From Patiria pectinifera (Eukaryota > Echinodermata > Asteroidea > Valvatida > Asterinidae): DNA of 64,000 bases. The stretch spans positions 16,702,699-16,766,698 of the forward strand of contig CM057133.1 in NCBI GenBank assembly GCA_029964075.1. Direction: 5' to 3'. Within the stretch, counting starts at the first letter, position 1. Each line of letters starts with the position of its first letter. The notes under the pieces are model-generated. The model ran no database searches. It was not told the origin of the DNA and saw only the letters and a program-made list of their open reading frames with translations. The position numbers were made by a program, and so were the translations under genes. Below are positions 54,077 through 64,000 of the stretch, in pieces.

Positions 54077-54345
54077 AGGGGTCAGTCGTTTCAAAAAGTT
54101 GGACATGTACCAGTCTAGTCTTAGGCTTCAAATTGAAATCACTTGGCTTCACTCTCAGGTGCAAAATATTGAAGAAAAGTCCCCTTTAAAAATTGAATTG
54201 AGACTTCAAACTTAGCTGGCGAAATACCAAGGACAATGAAGGACCTTGTCTTTGCCTCATGAAAATTTTGGAGAATTTTTGTCTGCTTAAGAGTGTGTAA
54301 AGTTGACCCGAATTTGTTTTACACATGTTATTCTGCACTCAATGT
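54077..54345 (+). repeat. Dispersed repeat, copy B (copy A at 1270-1525)
   Basis: See the copy at 1270. The match is direct and about 80 percent by eye, with small indels. Confidence 0.65.
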
Positions 54346-55020
54346 CCCATGTCTGGCATCAGACTACAGTTTGTTCAATCCATATTTTCAAGGTCATTGT
54401 AGTGTGCGTGATAATCTGATAACGATAATGTTTATAGATTTTTTTTATGTACAATGACAATCTGTTGTTGCTTGCTTCAGGTCACAAATAAAATGCAGTT
54501 GGAATCAAATTTTTTTTCACAGTCACGAAATTAAAAATGCAGTAATTATATCAATACATAATTTCCATTTTGAACAACGAAATGATGGATGATTTTGAAA
54601 TGATTTTTGAATCATTTTTTGTCCAAAGTCAGGTTACACATGTACATCATCATTCCCTACCCCCCCCCCCCCCAAAAAAAAATTGAAGGTAAAAAAAAGT
54701 AGTTTTTCGTCTGGCCTTTTAAAAAAAATTGAAGGGGGCGGGCCCATTTTCTCCCTTTATCCCCCAAGATGGCAGATTTTCCAAGAAGGCAGATGGATAC
54801 TTCAATTTACTCGACTATTTTACTGAAATTGTGTCCAAAGGAGCCATAACCCTTTTTACATAGCTACATGTGCAATTTTGTTGGAAACAAATTCAAAGAC
54901 AGTACCGGTATTTTGACACAATGTGTCCAAAATGTATTGCAAATGTATGAATTAGAAGAAAAAAAAAGAGGCGTCCGGGGAAAAAGGAAGCGGGCGGGGA
55001 TGAGGAACTAGTTTATCTCC
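54346..55020. other. Intergenic, no gene recognised
   Basis: AT-rich with a C-run then an A-run near 54660-54680. No bounded element or exon was seen. Confidence 0.4.
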
Positions 55021-55031
55021 TCAGCATTTCC

Positions 55032-55490
55032 TCAGCTTTAAAGGGAATGTACAACATTTGCTTTTGCTGCAATTCTCAGAAATGAATGGATTTGGAGGAT
55101 TAGTATGTCATAGCAAGTATTGTTAAAATAACTTGTTTCACGTTTGGGCTTGTAGATGTTGGAAAAACCAAGAAAACCATTCATGTTCTTGTAGTCTGGT
55201 TCCCTGACCCCACTTAAGATGAAACAGATAATTTATAGACTTTGGGGAATTGTAAGATCAGAGCGTCAGTCTAGTAGGCTTGTACCCCTTCACAGTTGTG
55301 TAATCAACTGCAAAGAAAACACGGAATAACTAAATATGAAAAATTAGGAGCAGAATTAAAAAAAACCAGTTTTCTCCAACGCTGGTCGGCTGACCAGCGT
55401 TGGAAAAAATACCATTTTTCTTGAAAATGTCAGCACACCAGGAGCCACAATTTTACAGGATGCTTTAGACTGTCATTCCTTAACAATCCA
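55032..55490 (+). repeat. Hairpin-bearing repeat, copy 2
   Basis: A TTAAAGGGAATGTACAACAT start resembles the ends of the TTAA MITEs. The perfect 12-bp-stem hairpin at 55376-55403 and about 80 bp after it match 24700-24815 inverted. The right boundary near 55490 is uncertain. Confidence 0.55.
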
Positions 55491-56122
55491 GCAAGGTATT
55501 TTGTAATAATTTGATCATTTTATTTTGTAATGTTTGCAAATGTTGTATCTTCCCTTTAACTACTTCCATAAACCAAGTTTGAAAAGCCCTGAAGAAAATC
55601 TTGTAAACTTTTGAACGTTTCCTCTTTTTCTGGTAGTGCTGTGCCAAATAAACCGAGTATTCAATAATCAACTGAATACTGGTATCTGAATAACATTTTG
55701 TGATTCAAATACTTAAAAAAATTGAAAGGTCTCAAGGAGATGATGGAAAAAGACCAATGCTATTTTAATTGTATAAGTTGCATTGTTTTATTGTTTATCA
55801 ATTGCCACGATTTTTGTCCAAATCCACTTTCGCGCATGATCTACAGGTAGCTTCCATGAGCATGATGAGACATATAAGCTCAAATTTCTTCTTAAAATCA
55901 GTCAAATATCAGCCATTCCGCTGCCTCTTCTTTATATTACTTTCATAACATCGGTGTTAATTTTCGACAAACACAGGAGCATGCCCATCTCGACAGCCAG
56001 TTTATTTAACGTTATTAATGCTTTTGGAATATTCGATCAAGTCCAAGTTAGAATAATTGAATACTATATTACTCTAGAATCCACAGCTCACCATTTTTTT
56101 GTATGATTTCTTTCCTGAACAG

Positions 56123-59100
56123 ACCAGCAGGGTTGGAGGAGTTGATCCAACATGGCTGAGAAGCCAGTCAGGATAGGCTCCAAGGTGGAGATCACTGGCA
56201 AGGGGCTCCATGGGAAGGTGGCATTCGTCGGTGTCACCGCCTTCGCATCGTAAGTCTGTTCTTTCATCGTTTTGAGATATTGGCCATGTTTTTTTTTTAG
56301 TGAATGGGGACATTGTACAACATATGTGTATCCAAGTTATTGACACAAGTTTAAATTTTGCTATACATGTAACAAAAAAATTACAATCTTTATTTGTTTT
56401 TCAAGTAAAGTTACTAAGGCCCGTTTTAGACGCCGTGCTACTGCCGCACCAAACTAATTGAGAATAGCTCATATACAGTTGCTCCAAAAGCCGAACTCAA
56501 GCAGTTCAAGCAGTTCAGTGAGCTTTCAGTGCAATCAAAATATTCACGCAAATTTCACTCCCCGTAATGCGAAAGTGAGAGAGGGTATTTTTAGCATGCG
56601 TATTCCTAATACATGTTTGCCCCAACTTTGAATTGATTTGAGTTTGGCACGGCAATGGCACGGTGTTTAGAACAGTGGCGTGCCACTGCTGGTCGGAACG
56701 ATGACAGTGTGACAGCCCTGACGAGTCAAAGGACGGTAGTGTGCTGAACTCTTATTTGCCAAGCCAAATGGTTCTAAACGCTGTGCTATCGCCGTACCAA
56801 ATGAAAACAAAGTCAAATTACTTGAGTTAAGCAAGGCAGTAGCACCATGTCTAGAACGGGCCTAAATTGCTACAATAAAGGCGTCATTTCTATTGTTTTA
56901 TTTTGTTTAGCCAGAAATGTTGTTTTTACTATTCCTTAAGGTTGGTTTCACATATTCAGTTTCCAAAATCCAAACCAAATAGTGGAATTCAAACCGAATT
57001 TTAAAATGTCCGGATTTTAATCGCACCACTTGTATGTATATTGCATAATGAAGGCAAAACTGTGGAATGTCATGGCCTAGCGGTTAAGAACACCAGACTC
57101 ATGCTCTAGTGTTTCATCAGAGGCAACAGTGGCGTGGGTTCAAGCCCGGGTGGACACTTGTGCCCTTAAGCAAGGCACTTAACCATTATTGCTTCGTCCT
57201 TCGGATGGGACATAAGGCCGGAGGTCCGGTGTGTTCTATAATGCACATTAAGGAACCCAGTACACTTATCGCTAAGACTAAGAGAAGGGTTTTCCCCGGT
57301 GTCTCTGGCAGTGCAATTATCTTCAGTCATGAAGTCTGCACTTGTAAGGAAGAAGGAAGAAGAAAACTGATCCGTCTTGTTCCCAGAAGTCAAACAGTAG
57401 TTTTGAATGACACGATTTGAACCTTGACAGGGGCAAGTGGATCGGCGTGGTCCTTGACGATGCTAAGGGAAAGAACAATGGCATCGTCCAAGGCAAGAAG
57501 TACTTCAGTTGCCCTGACAACCATGGTATCTTTGTGCGCCAGTCACAAGTAAGTACAGTACGAAAGTATGGCCATTTGAATTTTGGATTAATTAAATTAG
57601 ACGGCTCAATGTTTTGATCCTAGCTAAAGTTTTGTTAAAGTCTAGAAGGAACGATACTATTCAAGGATTTCTGTCTTTCGGTCAGCATTGGTGGACAGTC
57701 ACTTGGTCAGTTTACATACCCTAGCTAGCTAGGTAATTCTTCGACTTTCAAACTATGTTCCCAGCCAATTTGGAAACCTTGAAAATTAGTTTCCATTTTC
57801 CAGTCAGGGAAAACTCGTGGAATTTGGGAAAAACACCAAAAATCAGGGAAAACTTGTGGAATTTGACTGTGGCCCAGAAGGGAGAGGTTTTCAAAAGTTT
57901 GATGTCTGCATGCGTCTTGTGTCACGTGTCCAAGTTGTATCCATTGACTGACTGGCTATGGTGGCTTTTTTAGTGTTTATGCCGTGTAAATATGACACAC
58001 CTCTCCAGACAATAACAATTGGCTGCGCTACGCCACCTCTTGACTTCCCAGCAACCTCTTTAAAGTGAAAATGTTTCTCAGGGAATTATTATTTTTGGAA
58101 ATTTCTCAGGGAAATTTCAAGGAAAGTCCGTGAAATTGTGTTTTCATCAAGCGCTGGGAACCCTGTAAACTCTTCCCTTCACATTATTTTAGCCGCAGTC
58201 TTAAAAATAGAGTCCCCCTGACTTGACCAACTCTAATATTTTTGAACAGGTCAGAGGCATGCACTAATCTGCTTTTAAAATAGTTTTGGCTGTGGACTGT
58301 TTAAAGGCTGAATCATACTCATGTTTGAGACCTCTTTGGAAAATAGTTGCGCTGTTGATTCGCAGAAGTCAAATGCATTTTGATGTTATGTGATGTAAAA
58401 ACTACATCTGAAGCAAGTGAAGCATTAACTAGCCTTTGGGGCTACAGATCTCAGTATCATGAGTATACTGTTAATCGTCTGTTTTTTACAAGACACCCAC
58501 ATTTTTGTTGACAGATCACCATAGAGGATTCGCCCCCAGGCAGCGGGACGGTGTCACCAGGGGTGGCCTCCCCCGCAGTCTCTGCTATCCCCAGGTCTGG
58601 CATACCCAAGACAGAGAAGGTAATAGCCAGGGTCGTAATTGAGTCAGTCAAAGGTCATCACAAGTCCATCACAAGTCATCCAATCTCGAGTCAAGTCACA
58701 AGCTGTTTAGATGAGTTGTGACAAAGACGTTAGAGAGGTTCCGCAGCCAAATGGATACATGTACATATATCAGCCCTTTCTCTTTTAGTTCATGCAGTTT
58801 TGTTTGGAGTGCAGGTGCTTCATAGAAATCTTTGCTTATAAACCGTTATCGACCATTTCCGTACATTCTTTCGCATCATGTGTGTGTACGCATACGCTTA
58901 GTTATCGAACAAAGCAGTAATCCAAAATGGCAACCTCCGATAAAAACCTCGTATCTACCTCCGTTCCTACTTTCAAACACAGACAAGTGATACAAATCCA
59001 TTCAGTAATTCATCCTCTCTCAATCAAATCACACACGATTAAATGACTTATCAGAAAATAGAGCGAAAATCAACAATTTACTATGCGTTTCACACTGACG

Positions 59101-62100
59101 TGTAGCCCACGACACATTCATGCCGAGTACTGCGTAGCGGATAGTGAGTTGCCTATGGCGTCACAAGACCGCACAAACTGATGACATACCGGGCTCACAA
59201 ATCTTATCCATTCGCTTGCGAAACCTCTCTATTCCCTTGACGTGGTTTATAACCTGTTACTTGCAACCGAACTTGTCAGTGGACCTGTACTTTCACTTTG
59301 ATTGACTTGTGATATGATCAATTACATGTTTAGTAATCGTGGACTAAATTTACTGATTGATCTGTGAATCGTATGTTCTTGGTGTTCTCCTTGGAGTTAA
59401 GAAGTTTAGCAGGGTGACACAGCAGGCAAAAACTGTGATAGTGAGTGTCCGAGGCTCGACTCCACATTGAGCACTCTTTGAAAAATTCAGAGGCCATTTT
59501 TAAAACATCTCGGTCCCACTTGCAAGAAAACAGGGACACTCTTTTGAGAGGTCTGATAGGCACGTCTTGTTGGCTGTTATAAACGGCTTGTCATGATAAC
59601 TCTGGCACTGACATGTACATCATTTGATTCATAAATCTTTTGTTTTGCATATTGTTAATGAATTTTATGAATTAATTTGTGTAAGTCGTCTTTATTTTGT
59701 GCTGAAATGTGAGGTAGGGCAACTGAAGCAGTAGGCAAGTAAAACATTTTAGCAGAGTGGCAATACACAAGCAGAGAACCAGTTACAGGCCAATGCAGTG
59801 ATTAACAAGTTGGCTGGTAACCCGTCCCTGCCATACTACCAACTAAGGATGTGACTTTGTGTTCAATTTTGTAAACGTTGAGCAACCATTTTAAGAACCA
59901 TTTAAACTTCAAGCCATTTCACAAAGGTTGATGCCTGCCCATTATGTCTGCAGTCCTAGACCGGCGTGATTGACATGATAAATCAACAAGGATTGACGTA
60001 ATAATTAGCGGGCAGTCATTGAAAACGTGAAAACTTCAATATGTATACCCTGAGTGTAATCAAATACTGCAGTGCTTCTAAGGTTTTGTAAATTAAATGG
60101 GTTCCAAAACATCAATAAATAGTTGTGCAATGTAAGTTTAACTCAAAAGAAGATCGCGTGAACAAAGCCTGTCCTTTTTTTTACAAATTGGGTTTCATTT
60201 AAACGTCTTCGAAATTTGTTAACGGATAAAGAGTTTTATTCATTTGAACGTTTCGAATTGTAAACGTCACATTCTTACTACCAACACACTTCAGTGCTCA
60301 ACAAATTGTGCTCCGCAGCTCTGTGGAAAGTTCTTTTGCATATTCAAGCCAATTACTGAATGCATTTTTGAATGATTACAGACTCTGTTAAATGCATGTG
60401 ATGCAGTTTTTTTTATATGAAAATCTAGACAGACTATGTGAGATGATCATTTTATGCTGAGGAACATGCATTTGATGGGAAAACAAAAATTCGAAATAAG
60501 GACAAGCTAATGAATTATTGCACTACAGTCATCGCCGTCTGGGAAGAAACAGCCCCCGAGCCCGTCGCAAAAACCCAGCGAGCCGACGGCGCCCGCTGAG
60601 AAAGTGAGTTATTCTGTCCTGCACGACTTCCCAGCAGATTTCCCCGCAACGAGTCCGTATCTGTCACAGCGCATGATCTATGTACCTGCTTTATACACCA
60701 TTGTCATGGTTGTCCTTTTTGGGATGTACTTTTAATTTTAGTAATTGGTGGAGAGTACTACAACAAGTGTGCTTGCATGGCTTGGTAGTTGGTACCCATT
60801 TGTATTTTGCCCAGCGTCACATCTTATGTTTTCTCCAAAAGGATTGAGACTTGAGTCCAAGTCTGGGTCCTTCTGTATTATAGTGCATACTAGTGTCAGA
60901 CTAAGTGTTCAAAGGTCCATATTCTTACTCATTGAAATCACTAAAGTCTTGGCCCTCAGATTAGATTAAGTACTTTGATGTAGTCACTAAAGTTTTGGCA
61001 CTCAGGCTTAATACGTACTACATTTCACTGTGCTCGGGGACTGAGAAAAAACTTGATAAAAGTCCTTAAAATTTGAGTTGTGTACAAAGTATGTGAATTT
61101 TTTACGCATTGTAATTAGATTCTGTTGAAAGAGCAAAGATTGGGCATACATGTATGCAACATGCAGATAAGCATGGAACCACCTCAGGCCTGTTCTTAAT
61201 GCCATGCTGCTGCCGTGATAACACAAATAGTTGATTTTTTTCTCGAATCGGCAAGGCAATGGCATGGCATTTAGCGCCGTTTTGGCTTGACAAATTGGGC
61301 TGACGTGCTACCGGTATCTTCATTCCAAATAGCTGTGGTACGGTACTGTTCAAAACACTGTGCTATTGCCGTGCCAAACTCAGCTCAAATCAAAGTTTAG
61401 GCAAGCAGCGCATGCTCACAATAACCTCACTCGTGTGCACATGACAGGGAGTGAAATTGGCACGAATACTTTGTCACACTGAAAGTTCATTGAACTGCGT
61501 GAATGTAACTTATATTTATTCCTGGAAAGCTACTCTACTGATAGATGCATTAAGTTTGAATATGAAGTTCGGCTACTGTAGAGCTCAATTCATTTGAGTT
61601 GGGCACGGCGGTAATGTCTTTGTAAGAGACCGATCTGTTAAAGGTAACGTCCATCATTTGTAATTTGTGAATTATGTTCGTTTGAAGCAACGAAAGTGCT
61701 CAAAATCTAAAGAAGGGTGCTGGACAACTAAACTGATGAAGTTTCAGCTCAGTGAATGCAGCATATTTTGAGAAAACAATATTCTAAGATCTCGATTTCA
61801 AATCAAAAGTTGCTGAGTCATGTTTTGAATTGGGCCAGAATTCTGCGTCTGAGATAGTGCTGCAGCCGAACTGCTGAACTGAACTAAAAATAGAACTTGG
61901 CCTTCCGAACCGAACCCAAACCGTATTTCCAAGAATGCGTCTTTAGACGCATCGTTGGAAATGGCCTTCTTTCATTGTTTTATTCAAAATGACAGCATGC
62001 TAGAAAGAGTAATTTCACAGGGAGTTTAGTCCCATTACTATCTATAAACCAAGTATGCTTTTCAACAATAATTACGTCAGTTACTATTTGGATAGCTGCA

Positions 62101-62576
62101 AATGATGGACTGTAGCTTTAAGCTCATCCCTATTATGCTGTGGCTAATGACAGCCAGGACTGTGGCACCAAATGTCTGACAAAGGTTCATCATGCGAGCA
62201 TTTGGCAGAGCTCTAGAATGTGTACTGTTGCACTTATAAGCACATTGTTTTCCAAATGTGAAGGCGGTCAAATCTACATTGCAAGACACATGTTCATTAC
62301 ATGTTTACCTATCGCAATTCCCTTTTCAAAGTACATGTACATGTACAGGTGAAAATTACGATAATGCATGTTCGTGTCCCCATGCCTGAAAGCACGTACT
62401 CATTCCATATTATGGTATATCATGTACATGTATGGTTCATTGTCCCCATGTGTGTGTTAGTGGTGTACATATACATGTATTTCCATTCCTAAACACTCTT
62501 ATTCTTCCAGCCGTTGTCTGTCCGTCGTTTAGCCAAATTCTCTCCTGCACGACGATCCACCGAAAGTTTGTCTAGA
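56123..62576 (+). CDS. DCTN1: Dynactin subunit 1 (p150Glued), N-terminal exons; continues past the window
   Basis: Coding exons visible are 56152-56249 (exon starts at 56123 after an AG; ATG 56152), 57431-57548, 58515-58619, 60529-60603 and 62511-62576, all in phase, giving 154 residues. A CAP-Gly domain spans about 8-72, with the GKNNG variant of the GKNDG motif (46-50) and the conserved HGIFVRQSQ end. It binds microtubule plus ends, EB1 and CLIP-170. A Ser/Pro-rich linker (73-132) and a basic exon ([14 protein letters not shown]) follow. In vertebrates this basic region is alternatively spliced and tunes microtubule affinity; three short in-phase exons here (35, 25 and 22 codons) would allow the same, but I cannot show it. 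The coiled coils lie beyond 64000. An upstream 5'UTR exon is expected before 56122. Confidence 0.93.
56418..56862. mobile_element. GGCC-ended MITE with TAA duplication, type C
   Basis: TAA at 56415-56417 and 56863-56865. Ends GGCCCGTTTTAGACGCCGTG and GTCTAGAACGGGCC are inverted repeats of about 28 bp with mismatches. It is 445 bp, in DCTN1 intron 1 as seen here. A decayed relative is at 61188-61626. Confidence 0.8.
57068..57415 (+). mobile_element. Full-length tRNA-derived SINE
   Basis: A Leu/Ser-type tRNA head with a long variable arm has A box 'tggcctagcggttaag' and B box GGTTCAAGCCC. It is followed by 'cttaagcaaggcacttaacc', 'cttcggatgggacataaggc' and 'gaacccagtacacttatcgc' modules. It ends a few bases before the splice acceptor of the second DCTN1 coding exon (57430). 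Confidence 0.8.
58645..58705 (+). repeat. Short 11-bp-unit repeat (TCACAAGTC)
   Basis: Four to five degenerate copies of the unit seen at 21742-21960. An inverted counterpart 'gattgacttgtgat' occurs at about 59300, possibly the other arm. Confidence 0.5.
61188..61626. mobile_element. Decayed relative of the 56418-56862 MITE
   Basis: Shares 'ggcaatggca', 'cactgtgctattgccgtgcc', 'gggagtgaaatt' and 'gaaagttcattgaactg' blocks with the 56.4-kb element, in a rearranged order. The termini are weak. Confidence 0.55.
61642..62117. mobile_element. TTAA-flanked MITE, copy 3
   Basis: Body starts AGGTAACGTCCATCATTTG and ends CAAATGATGGACTGTAGCT, with TTAA at 61638-61641 and 62118-62121. It is related to 8785-9331 and 9983-10536 but shorter (476 bp) and more diverged, so it is a distinct subfamily. 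Confidence 0.75.
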
Positions 62577-62811
62577 GTGAGTCCCAACCGTTGCCACAGT
62601 TTTCGTGCTTGCATTTGCATGCATTTCAAGGCATTTTCATTTCATTTTTGTTACCTTTTTTATGTTCCAATGTTATTGTTGTACGAGAAATCAAGGCTAA
62701 CAGTTGATTTTATGTTAATTAACCTTTTAACAAGACAAGACAAACCTAGTAGAGCTGGTCCCAAGGTGCGTTTTAAAAATTTAACCCTCCTTTTGTTTGA
62801 TCAGTCACAGA

Positions 62812-63078
62812 CAGTCAAAAAATCAATCCTGTTCCCTGCCATGCCTTTTACACAGGCTAGTCATCAACAGTCAGATCCTATTTCAAGCAAGCACTGTGAC
62901 AGTCAAATTCCATCAACAGGCAAAAGCAGGCGACTGGTAGGAACAGCAGGCTTATCAATCACCTACAGTCAAAGCATAGCTACATCAGGTTTCATAACAA
63001 TCACAGCCCGTCAATCCTGCTTCATGAAGGCAGGGAACACTCAAATGTGAAAAACAGTCACTTGATATATTTTGACTG
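62812..63078. mobile_element. Possible MITE with CAGTCAAAA ends
   Basis: 'cagtcaaaa' at 62812 and 'ttttgactg' at 63070-63078 are inverted, and 'tgttccctgcc' recurs as 'ggcagggaaca' internally. Many CAGTCA motifs lie between. Divergence is high. Confidence 0.45.
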
Positions 63079-63179
63079 CTGGGCTGGCCTTGTTGAAATT
63101 GCCAGCCAGAGAGAGAGGGTTAAATCAATTAATTGATTCAGAATGGCTGTTCACGTTAAGCCTTTTATTAAATGCATCT

Positions 63180-63418
63180 GGGCCCAATTTCATGGAACCC
63201 GTAACGGTTAGCGAGAAATCGCCGCTAACTATAGCGGAAACGGTTAGCGTATTTCACGGTTTAGCAAGGAATTTTGGCTTGTGCGCATGCGTACTTCCCG
63301 TAACTAAGGATTTTGTGCTTACAAGGTTAGCGCAGAATTTTTGTGCTAGCTCGGTTAGTACAAAATTGCGGGCCGTTAGCACAAAATTCGGCGTTACGGA
63401 TTCCATGAAATTGGGCCC
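63180..63418. mobile_element. MITE with perfect 18-bp ends
   Basis: GGGCCCAATTTCATGGAA (63180-63197) and TTCCATGAAATTGGGCCC (63401-63418) are exact inverted repeats. The 239-bp interior is rich in 'gttagcg/cgctaac' motifs. No clear target duplication. Confidence 0.85.
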
Positions 63419-64000
63419 TGGTCTACACAATAGTTCTTGTCAACAATACTATTACATGTACATTGTACATGAACATGTGTATTGATACACGTACATGTAT
63501 TTACATGATTTACATGATAAATTTGTAATAATTTTTTTTTTATTATCGTCATTCCCCACAGAATGAAAGTTTTAGTAAAAGCTTTTAGTGAAAGATAGTT
63601 CTTTGTGGACTTTGTCAAATGAAAAAATACCAAAGATGGAAAAAAAAATGTCTTTCGGAATTAGTTTATTTTTGGTGTTTTTCATCTGCTTTTCCCCAAA
63701 TTTGTTTAAAAGATTTCAGAATCCATGGCAATGCGATCATGATCATTTTGGGCCTTTCATGTTTGGAATCTGTCGGGGTTTCTTTTTGTCAATTTTTTTT
63801 TTAATGCTGGTTTGTTACATTTTTGGAAGATGAAAACTTGCTGCATGCCTTTGTTTTTTTGTTCACTCGCAAATAATAACTCTTTGTTCTTCGCTCATAT
63901 TTTGTTAGTTTTTTTTTCAAACAGGATTAACTGTTAAAACTTGAACTTCTTTGAACGGAAATCTAGAAAATCTGGGAAGGTCAACAAATTGACCTTTTTC

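Noticed and set aside
62750..62765. Small DCTN1 exon ending before GTGCGT at 62766
   Set aside because: The same sequence block occurs in a repeat at about 22265, and the reading frames contain stops.
62514..63050. 178-codon plus-strand frame after the DCTN1 exon
   Set aside because: Only its first 21 codons are the real exon (to 62576, followed by GTGAGT); the rest is intron and a possible MITE.
63555..63590. Possible next DCTN1 exon after CCCCACAG at 63560
   Set aside because: The in-phase reading hits a stop after eight codons and has no donor before it.

Overview
This is a eukaryotic, intron-rich, transposon-rich window, almost certainly from a marine invertebrate deuterostome. Frequent TACATGTA palindromes, tRNA-derived SINEs ending in a 'cttgggcaag'-type tail, and the gene content (SERAC1, DCTN1, a proteinase-K-like secreted protease, a C-type lectin) suggest an echinoderm. 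A cephalochordate or hemichordate cannot be excluded from sequence alone. There are no prokaryotic features, operons or CRISPR arrays.

Five protein-coding loci can be assembled exon by exon with compatible phases and GT/AG junctions. (1) 1131-6326 (+): the 3' part of a seven-transmembrane GOST-like protein, seven exons, 427 residues visible, 5' end not found. (2) 24571-13760 (-): a complete SERAC1 orthologue, fifteen coding exons, 685 aa. (3) 35986-40940 (+): a complete secreted proteinase-K/aqualysin-like S8 peptidase, eight coding exons, 379 aa, with a TATA box and a noncoding first exon. (4) 44736-45491 (+): a single-exon secreted C-type lectin with a C-terminal PAN/apple-like domain, 251 aa, with its own TATA box. 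(5) 56152 to beyond 62576 (+): the 5' end of dynactin subunit 1 (CAP-Gly domain plus short Ser/Pro and basic exons), running out of the window. These genes are not functionally linked; each has its own promoter.

The rest is mostly mobile DNA with readable boundaries. It includes TTAA-flanked MITEs (8.8, 10.0 and 61.6 kb) and GGCC-ended MITEs flanked by TAA (12.6, 48.4, 50.0 and 56.4 kb). It also has hAT-type MITEs with 8-bp duplications (7.1 kb and inside the 28-33 kb array), tRNA-derived SINEs, fold-back elements and minisatellites. The most unusual part is 27.7-33.6 kb: a stray rDNA fragment (ITS1 plus the 3' tip of 18S) followed by a tandem array of about 1.1-kb units, each with an embedded hAT MITE and long G-runs. 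A second unusual part is 49.6-51.6 kb, where two 17-bp minisatellites face each other as inverted arms around another MITE. A third is a 0.75-kb fold-back hairpin at 52.4-53.1 kb.
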